Of a DNA stretch of 64,000 bases, positions 27,601 through 39,600 are shown in pieces. Position 1 is the first letter of the stretch, and each line of letters opens with the position of its first letter. The notes under the pieces are model-generated. The model saw nothing but the letters and a program-made list of their open reading frames with translations. It searched no databases and had not been told where the DNA came from. Source of the stretch: Clytia hemisphaerica (taxonomy: Eukaryota; Cnidaria; Hydrozoa; Leptothecata; Clytiidae); contig CACVBU010000758.1 of the NCBI GenBank assembly GCA_902728285.1, forward strand, positions 1,671,768 through 1,735,767, in the 5' to 3' direction. The translations under genes were made by a program, and so were the position numbers.

Positions 27601-30600
27601 GATCATGGTCTTTATCACTATATACCTTGCAAAAATTGAACGGAGAAAACCGTCACTTTTCTTCGCCCACTTCTCCGGTTTTCCCCGATAGTATATACAT
27701 ATACTATGTATATACTATATTATATGGGTTTCATTATCAAAACGAAATTCCGAATCAAGTGGAAATAAATTTCAAAAAATACTACTTACGTTAGCAACTG
27801 CAGTAATTAAGGGTGTAACGCCCTCGTCACTCACTCCGTTGATATCAACGCCCGCCTTTAAGAAAAGTTCAGCGATTTTTATTGAGATGTTCATCATTTC
27901 TTTGTCAATGGTTTGATATTTCTTATAAAAGACATTGGTGTAGATCGATGATCGCGCTAGGTAATGGAACTGAAATACATAAGGAAAAACACAATAAAAT
28001 GATGATCGATTTGAGTTTGATATAATATGAAGAGAATCGTAGCATGGTCATTGATTTCAGTGCCCCGAAGGAGTTATATACGATACTCCTGGATGGAAAA
28101 TTGAAAATTTTTGCCGTCATTCTAAATGAGGCACAAATCTTCAGGTTTCATTTTTCTTTGCTTGAGAATGTTGAAGATTCATCTCTAGCCCGTTAAAGGC
28201 TTTAAACTCAATCATGGAGCATATAGCTACGATGTGCAAGGTTGTGAGTTCAAGGCCGAGAAATATCAAAGAATTAAAAAAAGTACTCGAGGCCTAAGTT
28301 TTATTCTAAACAAAACAGAGGAAGTTTAAGTAGAAAAATTTGAGACAAGAGTTTCAACACTTCCTCCCCGTCAACTTTTCCGAGGTTTTGCAGCTAGCAA
28401 ACATTGAATGATGTTTCAACGTTCAGCTTGTACGTTATAGAAACGTAATGTACGTTAGATGAACATTGAAACAGCATTGAGTTTTATCCCTCACTTACTA
28501 AGTAAGTAAGTCTGCGATCGCAGTCGGAGGCGACCCGGAGGCGACCCGAAGGCTCCTTTTTCGATAGCTATCTTCCCGAAGGTAGGGGTAGGCGCCACTC
28601 TTTCTCCCTGGATTACTCCACTTACCCTTGATCATTTTCTTAATTGCTGAGCATTAAGCAGAGAGACATCAAGTACCATTTTTGAAATCTTTGGTACTAC
28701 CCGGCTGGGGGTTGAACCCACAACCTTGCGCACCGTAGCAGGATGCTTTACCACTGCACTACGGTCCGTCACTTACCAGATTAGAACTTGAGCCATCTGT
28801 CAATTGAGGATTGGCGTGATATTTCTCTAGCAGATGTTTGACAAGTGTGTATTGTTCTTTACACAGCGTTCCAGTTAAATGTTTCATCAGGATCGTCAAT
28901 CCGTTCTCGTCAACAAAATTCACATCAACACCAGCGTCTAACAATAAATCACCGATTTCAATGTAATGTTTCATTAACGCAACTGCTAAAGGTGTTGTCT
29001 AGAATGAAAATATAAAAGGAGTAAAAAATAATATATTATTGTTTTTGAGATACAGTTGCCCATCTCTAATTCGATTTTCGAGGGAAATTTGGTTTCGATC
29101 GAATAAGGGAGTTTATATAATAAGGGAGCGTCGTTTATGAGAGTTTCTTGCTGACGGGGACTTTAAATTTCATCGAATAAAGGAGCCTATCGAATAGTAG
29201 ACGTCGAATTAGAGAGCGTCAACTGTATTAAAAAACAGGTTTCGTTTTTGGAAAGAATAATATAGACATTTTCATAAAATTCATCATGTATCTTGATGAA
29301 TATTACATCAAATACTCGGGTTAATAAATCTCAATAACCAACTTTTACCTATTCAATATCTGCTTACTATACTATAAACAACTCAAGATTTTGAGCGGAG
29401 TCTATTATTCAATTCCGATTAAATTAAAAGTTATGCATTACCTTCCAATTATTTGGTATGTTTGCATCGGCACCACCCTCTAACAATAACTTGACACAAT
29501 GATACCATCCGTAAGCGGCCGCATAATGTATCGGCGTGTTGTCAGAGCTATCTCGCGCGTCCGGGTTAACGCCGATGCGTAAGAGGTAAGCCACGATTTG
29601 ACTGTGTCCGTTCATACATGCATACATAAGGGCTGTCTTATTTCGGCGCACTTTAGAGATAAGGAAATAATTAAAGTTCGCTAAATGTTTTTCAGTAGAG
29701 AATAGGATATTTATGATATTCATGACGTGATGTTTTCTACGGAAAGACCCCGGTTTTTGCCAATAGTGGCAAATTTTATACAACGTTTGTCTTCTTTTTA
29801 AATTTGTCACTACTGGCTAAAACCGGGGTATTTCCGTAGAACACATTACGTCATGAATATCAATGAATATATTTAAAAATAATCGTCTGAGTCATTTTAG
29901 CTAACATTAATATTTAGTAAGTTAATAATATTTTATAAGTTTTGAAAAATCAAAGTTAACAAGAATATTGGGCTCTTCCGGAAAATGTCCGTACATGGGG
30001 CTGGAGGATATAGTGTCCGGAAGGGGGGGGGGTAGTGGAAAATCTACAAAATTTGCCTTGTCCGGGGGTAAACTTGTCAAATGCTTGTTCAGGGGGTTAC
30101 ACCTGCTGTCTGGGGGGCAACAGTCACAATGTCCAGGGGGGGGTAAATTTCCAAAAAAATGTTATATCCAACACCCCTTCCATATTCAAATCTTTTCTGG
30201 AAAAGCCCATTTATAGGTTTTCGAAAATCACAGTTTCTTTTAAATTTGGTAAACCAGTATATTGTAAAAAGGTTTCCCACACAACCTTCTTGCATTTCAA
30301 ATTAAAAAGAACATATAGGATCAAAGGATTTACAAAAATTCTATTTTCAGGAAGAAAAATTTATATACTTTTCAGGTCAGGTTTAGCACCATTTTCATGG
30401 AGGAATTTGACTGTTTCGTAATGTCCTTTTGCTGCAGCCAAACCAAGTGGTGTCATATTCTCTTGAACAGCACTTGATTTGATATTGACATTAGCATTAT
30501 TTTCCAGCAATACCTTAATGCAGTCCTGAGAGAAGATAAAAAGTAAAAAAGATAGGAAATTTATGATCTTGGCAATAATATTGTTGCATTGGACACTGAA

Positions 30601-33600
30601 TGTTCCGTACAGTTCAAAGATACTTTAACGGGATAAAATTTCGCAGGGACTTAATTTCGCGGCTGGCACTATTGGGTGGCAATATTTTCACGATTTTGTG
30701 ACTTTTACTGTCAAATAATGCATGTTGGTTGTTGAAATACGCATTATTTGCGCTTCTTTGATGCAAGTAGCCATTGAAAAAGTAAGTATTTGATATTATT
30801 TTGAGTTTTGTTTAGAAATATTTCGCGGATGATACCCTTCCAAATTTCCATTGGGATATAATTTCGTAGATTTTCGCGGATGACACCCATTTCCGCGAAA
30901 TCCGTGAAATTTAATCCCCGCGAAAGTTTATCCCATTAAAGTAGCTGAGCGACCTGGCCGTGGAACCCGGGAAAGCAATTGAAATTTGTATATCTAAGTA
31001 AAAAATCGACTCTATCGACTCTTTCCAACTCTGGAATTGTCTAATTCGAAGTCAACCCGAGATTTCTGTAAAGCCCGAAGGGCTAGAAGGAGTGCTTCAA
31101 GCTTTGCCAAGCAAAAATAAGTGAATATCGCAAATAAAATTTTGTTGCTATTGTTTTTTGATAAGCCGCGAAGCTTCTGATTGGAAATTCTATTGTAATA
31201 TCGCGTAACCTCGGTAGTAACTTCCTACCGAACCACGGCACAATTTTCAGTAAAAGCACGCCATCTAGCCGTTCGAGTTTTACAGGTCTGTGTGTCAACA
31301 AGCAAAGTAAATAAAACATCGGACGAGGTTGTTAATAACTTGCTACATACGTTAAATCCACGTTTAGCTGCATGATGAAGAGCAGTGAATGTTTTCTTGT
31401 CTTTAGCGTTGATGTTGATCTTAGGTTTCATTGGTGTGTTTGCTTCGTCAGTTTTATCTACAACAAACAAAGGTAACTTATTTCTTAAGAACAAACACTG
31501 TGCGAATGTGAAAATTTGAATCGTCAAAAAATGAAGACGTTACAAAAGCAAAACAGATCCAATCGGTTTCACTCCACTATCTTCATCTGAACAGAACTGC
31601 TCCGAAACGTTCCAAAATCAGTATGAACACTCTCGATCCGTAACAAAAATCATACCGGAGCTATACGAAACCGTAACGTCTGAACATGGTCTGTATGTAC
31701 CTTTTTCACTAGTAGTTTCATCTTCTTCATCCTCACCATCATCACTATCTTCATTCTGAGCCACTTTGCAACTCATCAGAACTGCAATGTTTTCCACACG
31801 GTTGCATTTGACAGCAATGATGAGTGGTGTCAATTTTTGCCCGTTCGGGATGGTCACGTCAGCTCCCCTGAAGGACGTAAAGGGAAGAACAGAAGATTTT
31901 AAGAGATAACATTTTAGTCATTTTCAGGCACTTTTAAAAGCAAGACAATCGCACGTTTAGATTCTTATGGGAAATACATGGAATGACCCCTACAACCAAA
32001 ATCTTCCTGAATAAGGCTGGGGGCTGGATTTTTTTTTAATTTCCAAAGGGACCTAACTTTTATACAGTAAGGTCTGGGGGCTGGGGAACTATATTTTATA
32101 TCTTGCTTTTATCTACATAACAATCAATCATTATTCTTTTTAATTATAACAAGCTAGATGCTGAATGGACCTACCTGATGATGAAAGTTAGATAGCAATG
32201 CAAGGAGAAAAATGAAAAAAATCAGTCAGAAAACATAGCGTTTAGCGAAAATGCATAACGCAAGAAATTCATCATTGATTGATGGTGGGGGGAGAGGGAA
32301 GGGTTGTAGGGAAAAAATAAATAGAAAGTTCTGGTCGAAATCAGTTTTATTGACAATTGAATCATGCTTGATGGTGAGCATTGTTATCGATAATGTTTTT
32401 GTGTGAAAAACATAGAAATATGAGGAAAAAACCCAATGAAAATGGCGATTTCTGGAATTTTCAACCGGAAAAAAATTTTTCTCAAAAATCGAACTCGGCC
32501 ATGTATGCATTGCACATACGCATCTTTCTGCAAAAAATCAGAAAAAAATAAAAATAAAAATTCGAGGAAATGTAAAAAAAAACCGTTTTTCCGGCATATT
32601 TCCGGCATATTTCCGGCATTTTAGGCCGGAAAAAAGTGTTTTTCGAAAATCGGGCTCCATCACATTTTAGATATTGTCATATTGCGTCAGTGTGCAAAAT
32701 TTCATAAAAAAATATAAAGGACAGCTCGAGAAATTCAAGAAATACTGTCTTTCCGGCGAAAATAGGTTGTTCCGGCAACTTTTAAAAAAGTTCCGGCTTC
32801 AAAAATCAATTTTATTGAAAATTGAAACATGCTTGATAGTGGGCATTGCTATTAAAAATGTTTTTGAATGAAAAAACAACCAATTATAAGGAAAATGTCC
32901 AATGAAAATCTAGAAAAACGGCGATTTCCGGCATATTTCAGGCATTTTCCGCCGGAAAAATTTTTTTTCTCAAAAATCAGACTCGGCCATGTTTTGGGCA
33001 TTGTTAATAAGCATCTTTGAGCAAAAAATCAGAAAAAACTAATGATAAAATCTCGAGAAAATGCCAAAAATCCAGTTTTTCCGGTATATTTCCGGCATTT
33101 TCGGCCGGAAATGAATTTTTTTAGAAAATTGGGCTTCGTCACAATTTAGGTATTGACATTTTGCATCAGTGTGCAAAATTTCATGAAAAAATATAAAGTA
33201 CAGCTCAAGAAATTCAAGAAATACTGTTTTTCCGGCGAAAATCGGCTGTTCCGGCGATTTTTAGAAAGTTCCGGCTTCAAAAATTAGTTTTATTGACAAT
33301 TGAATCATGCTTGATCGTGGACATTGCTATTATAATGTTTTTGTATGAAAAAACAACGAAATATAAGGAAAAAGTCCAATGAAAATCTGCAAAAACGGCG
33401 ATTTCCGGCATATTTCCGGCATTTTCGACCGGAAAAGATTTTTTCTCAAAAATTGGACTCGGCCAAGTTTTGGGCATTGCTAATACGCATCTTTGTGCAA
33501 AAAATCAGAAAAATCTAATGATGAAATCTTGAGAAAATGCCAAAAAACCGGTTTTTCCGGCATATTTCCGGCATTTTTGGCCGGAAATGATTTTTTTTCG

Positions 33601-36600
33601 AAAATCGGGCTCCGTCACATTTTGGGCATTGCCATTTTGCATCATTGTGCCAAAAATCAGAAAAAACTAATGAGCCAATCCTGAGAAAAACTGGTAACAG
33701 ACGGACGGACGAACGGACGGACGAACGGACGAACGGACAGAGGTTAATTTATAGGACCTCCAGGTAGGTCCAAAAATACAATGTATAGCAATGTGCCCTC
33801 CCGGTTATTACCATAATGGCTTTATGGCAACTCCTGAACTTGTAAAATAAAAATAAAAATATACAATTATTTCATTTCTTGACATATACAGAAAAACACG
33901 TCAAGTCACAGGGGGTACCAATCACAGGGGGTAACTAAAATTCTGGGGGGGGGGTACCTATTTTCTTAGGGGGGACCTAAACCCCTGGTTCATGCCATGT
34001 TTATATCAAAGCCAGAGAATTATGGATTATTATATCATACCACCTGCTACCGTCTATCAAACCTAGACCTTTAAGGAATGGGGACCATCAAAGCCACTAG
34101 AGGACTATGAATTACATATCATACGACCTGCTACCGTTAAAAAAAGCTATCAACCCTAGACTTCCTTAAAGGAATTGATTTTTTGACGAGAACTACTAAT
34201 GATGTTAATAAGACTTAAAAACGTCGAGTTTCATTTTAAAACATTTGAAACTTTAAAACTTTCTGATTTTTATTAACACGGCAAAAAAATAATCCATAGC
34301 AAACCTTGAAATGAGGAGTTTCAATGGTTCAGGGCCTGAACAAGCAGCAGCATAATGAATAAGTCTGTTCGCCGCGTTGTCTGACATATTGATGTCATCA
34401 TGAACATTCAACACTTCTTGAAGGTATTTGGCGTTAGGATTGATACAAGCGCAAAACATCGGTGCAATCTGCTCGTAATTAAATACGAAAATATGAATAA
34501 TTTCAATATCTTAAATCTTTAATGTAATATTTATTTTAAAAGAAGCGCTAAAAGCGAAAGTCATGAACCAAGTGAACAATTCAATAAAAAAAGCCTGGAT
34601 ATAACCAAAAAGTGATCATATACACTTGTATTCTAAACGACACACCGTGATGATCAAACAAAGTTAATTTTTTGTAGAAAACATCCCCAACAACTGCTTA
34701 TTTTTTTCCTGAAATAACCACCGACGTTAATATACCCTGCACCAAGTTATTCAATCTCAGCCAAGCAAAATCTTTGATCGGAGTTAAATTCGTACTCTAT
34801 TGGCAGTACTAATCAATAGCGGTGTAAACGCATCGAGAGCGCTAGATTTACTTTTCCTTGAATACTTATGACGATGTAGCCTGTTAGATGTTAATTTCAA
34901 CACTGCACAATGGCTTCTTCGCGGGAAACACTTTTAAAAAATCCGATCAAAGATGGCGGATAAAGCTTGGTCTATAAAGGGTATATAAAGGTCAGTGGGA
35001 AAAACCAGACAAAATATCAAATGGTTGATAAATCATAGAAAAAGTACTTACAGAAAAAGAGACATGGGTTTTCTTGGTAACCGACGCAGCCTTGAAAGAT
35101 GGCAGTTTCTCTTTTGTGAAATTCAACAAATTATCATGAAGGAAATTGAAACCGTATCCATCCTTCTTGATTGCAATTTTGACAATTTCACCAGCCATCT
35201 CTCGATTACCAGTTTGAACAGCTTCATAAAAATGGTCAATCAATAAGCTAGGTTCCTGGAAAAAAAACTGATACAATCAATTACAGGGTCTTTCAGAAAA
35301 AAACCGCACCCCTAGAATTTTTGAAGTTTCTTTTTTTCTGTTTACTTTTTTTCAAACTTCTGATTCTTGATAAATGTTTACGGTATAACTTTCAAATTTC
35401 ACACATAGGCTTTAAATTTATTAAGAAAAAATGTTCACAGTGATACGATGAATAGAAAAAAAGTTACACTAAAAAATATAAGGGTGTGGTTTCTTTTTAA
35501 TCACCCTGTATTAGCGAGGCAATTTAAAAGAGGCATGAAATTCTATGAAAAACACAATGTCTAAACGTAGGCTGCTGACATTCAGCAACGATTTTCTACT
35601 TTTCCGTAGAGGTCTGCGTCTGCGACTCAAATACTCCATAAGGGATTAATTGTAATAAGTCATACCCTGTCAAAAGCCTTCAAATGTTTCTTCACGAAAT
35701 CAAAAGAGATATTCTTCTTGATACAAAAGGAAACAGCGTAACGATGATCGGTATAACTTTGAACTTCATCCGCCAGAAAAGCGTTGTTTCCTTCTCGGTT
35801 GCCACGGCTGACAGTAACTTCACGCACTGCATGTCCAAACATTTTATAATCACCCCTGAAAACAAAAAAAAAAGTTTGCTTTATCATAAAGAAAATATTA
35901 CACTAAGTAGAAACCATTGCAATGGTAACAAGTCTTGTTCTTAGTAATTCATATGCACCATTGCAATGTCTTCTAACATTACATCAAGGACCAAACAGCT
36001 GATTGGTTATAAGTGACGTAAAATCAGTCAATTCATGATATGCACTATTGCAATGTCTTCCACGGACCCAACAGCTAATTGGTTGAAAGTGACGTATTGA
36101 GAGATTTTACGTCACTTACAACCAATCAGCTGTTGGGTCCGTGGAAGACATTACAATGGTGCATATCATGGATACGTCACTTTTAACAAATCAGCTGTTG
36201 GGTCCGTGGAAGACATTGCAATACCTTATTGGAACTAATTTTCGCAGGTTTTAATTTTAGCGTTTTTCGCGGTTTTTCGTCAAAATCGCGAAAATTTGAT
36301 CCCGCGAAATATTTTGAGAGTTGAAAACCGCGAAAATTAATTTCCGCGAAATACAATTTTTTCCCAATTTTATCGAAAAATTTGAAAAATCCCTAGGAAA
36401 ATGAAATAAATTTGTCCAAAAAAGGGCAAAACCGCGAAAATTAAAACCCGCAAAAATTAAAACCCGCGAAAATTCCATAATGGAAAAAACCGCGAAAATT
36501 AAAACCCGCGAAATGCAATTTTTCGGATATTTTTTTTCGACCGCGAAAATTAATTCCCGCGAAAATTAGTTCCAATAAGTGCATATCATAAATTTCAAAT

Positions 36601-39600
36601 TTTTAAAAGCATGATTTTGGAGCAATTGTTTTGCTTGACCCAATCACCACGCTCAAAATCTTATTTAATTTTCATCCTAAATCTGGATGAAACACTAAAA
36701 CTTGGGCAGACTCTCTTACGAAGCCATGGACTTTAGCTTAAGATTGCATATCAGAATTTTTTCAAAATTGACACCCAACGTTGTTTCATGGACGTTATGA
36801 ACCCCATGGACGTTAGATATTGCTCAAAAGCTTTGGTGAGCAGATTGAAACGCCTTTTAGTAGCTTATGAGGAAAAGTAACTTTCAATTCAATTCATGAT
36901 ATGCACCACTGCAATGTCTTCTGCCATTACATCACGGACCCAACAGCTGATTGGTTGTAAGTGACGTAAAATCGGTCAATACGTCACTTTGAACCAATCA
37001 GCTATTGGGTGGAATGGAAGACATTGCAATGGTGCATATCATGAATAAGACATTTTCAATCAAAAGGTCGGCTCTCAAAGCAAGGCTAACGATAAATTAG
37101 GATCCTAATCGCTACATCAAACGTAAGTTAGAGCTTTGAAGAAAAGTGAACTTAGAATAAATAAACCCTCATGGTGAAGTGTTATTTCTGAATGTCGAAA
37201 AATATGCATTATACCCAATATATTTTAAAAATCCTTACTTTCCTGTATCTTTTCTGCTCAAGTCGACAGTTTTTGGTTTGGCAGTAACTTCACCTCTATC
37301 TTTTAACATCAGTTTGCAATAGTCCAAGTTCTCTTGAAGCAAGGCATACTTGTAAGCTGAACGTGATATTTGAGGGCTACGTTGCTGGAATAAAGTATAA
37401 CAATTCTTTCCATCCTTGTGCAAAGCTTCCAATAAAGCATCATCGTTGGTAATAACAGCTTTAATAGCCTGTCGCTCGATGGACAGAGGAACCGTGCTGT
37501 CCTTGGAGTATGTTGGGTCTTGCTCCAATAAATTGATGTCAGGATTTGGGATAAGCTTGTTACCCCGCTTTGCTGACTTTGTAGAGCCATTTGGTGCTTT
37601 TGGTGTTTTCTTTGAAGTTGATTTCTTTCTTGATTTCTTTTTGGTTGGAGCTTCTGAAAATTTAAAGTAAATATTATTCAAATGACAACATCAAGCACGA
37701 AAACTCATTTTGCAAATTAGAAGTGATTACTATATGTCATGACCAGAAAAGGGGTTCCTTTTTTATACCGGACAATACAATACTCTAAAAGTAAAATGGC
37801 TTAAAAAACTGAGAGAGCCTTTTAATCATTACTCCCTCTATTCATGATATGCACCATCGCCATTACATCACGGACCCAATAGCTGATTTGTTGTACAAAT
37901 GACGTAAAATCAGTCAATACGTCACTTTCAACCAATCAGCTGTTGGGTCACGTAGAAGACATTGCAATGGTGCATATCATGAATTCTGCATTCTTAAAAT
38001 AGCTTAACAATTATTGCGTTCCACTTAAAACTAAACCTAACCTAACAAAATGGAGACCTCTTCAGACAGTTTTATGAAGAAAAAACCAAGTAAAAATTAT
38101 AATTACTTCAAGAGTGCTTATTGATTCATGATTCATACAGAAAGTCTTATGCCAGCCCAATAGAACAAGATGCAGATCTCATACAGGCTGCTTTTTAAGA
38201 AAAGATCAGTTCAAATTCTCAGAAAAAATACCTTCATTTTCCCCAGCACTTTCATCATCTCCAGCAGCACCATCGACATCGTCATCATCATCACCAGAAA
38301 AATGTTCTCCTTCGTTTGTCAACGTTTCTTTCAACAAACTTTTGGTGTTTTTCAACGTTTTGGGTGTGATGTAATACAGCCCTGGTTCGTCTGTCACTTC
38401 TTTGACACCAACATGAGAAATGATCGACGCTTTGTAAATAGTGTCATCGTATGAAACCTAACATAAAATTTTGACAACAACTTTAGATTTAGAAACAGGA
38501 CAAGTACTGATGATGACTGGCTTCTCCTCTGCCACAGGTTCTGCATTGAGCCGTCTAGGAGCCGTCAACCTACGGAGTTTGATTTCCAGGAGAAGTTTTA
38601 ATAGATATTTACTGAACAAAGGTTATTAAATGTTTATATACAAACTAAGCTCTATAACTTCAAAACTAAAATGGCCCACGAAAGTACAATAAATCAACCT
38701 TGCTTTTTAAAGTACGACTCATTTAATTGAAAACATTCTGGATATGCAAGGACCTCTCTTTCTTCCAATACAACTCTTCCAAATAACACATAAAACTATC
38801 ATACCACATATCACAGACATTTCGACTTTGTCTTGAAATATAACTACAGTACATCAGCAAAGACTTACCTTGTATCTATTTGTACCAACTTGATCAAACC
38901 ATGCTATGTTGATTTCTTCATTAGTAGATTCAGGTACATCATCCAGAATGCGACATAAATAAAAATCTTTCCCTGGTGCACGAACCGTTACGCAATCTTC
39001 CGCAAAATATTCAAACTCTTGGTACTCTTCTTTGACCTCAACTTCTTTTCCTGAAAATTTGAAATTCAATGAAAACTTTTTAAAAGCATCACAATGATTT
39101 TACTTTTGTTTTAAAGATTCACCCCAGACTTGAAATAAAACATTCCGTATAAGAGCCCTAAAAAGTTATTAGAATTATTCAAACCTAGACAGGGTGTCTA
39201 AGGATTTTTTTTCGGGATTTTCAAGGTTTTCAAGGTTTTTTTGGTCCTTTTTAAGTGGTTTTTCAAGGTTTTTTGGCAAAAACTTTGGCATTTTTCAAGG
39301 TTTTTTGATACTCAGTTGATATGGCTCTTTACAGGAATTTTTTTTTTCAGAGTGGTAGGTGGAAGAAAAGTAGAGGACGGCAAAAAAAAATTATTCGCTT
39401 TTGGTGCCCGGGGAATTACTTCCACAGTTAAATTCCTACCTCCCTCTCGAGAACAATACCACAAAAAGAAATACTCCAGCTTCCTAGGCTTTCAACTGTA
39501 GAAATAAAGGAAATAAAGAATTAGAAGCAAAACCAATTGTTTACAGTAACCGAGGAGGCGCAACCTTTGTTTGCGCTGACGAGAGAAAATTTTGATTTTG

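Noticed and set aside
30035-30421. 128-codon plus frame
   Set aside because: Crosses a MITE and runs antisense into PARP exon 10, whose minus frame is a clear ankyrin.
32226-33684. Several short frames on both strands
   Set aside because: They lie in about 470-base tandem units of a mobile element, and the frames differ between units.
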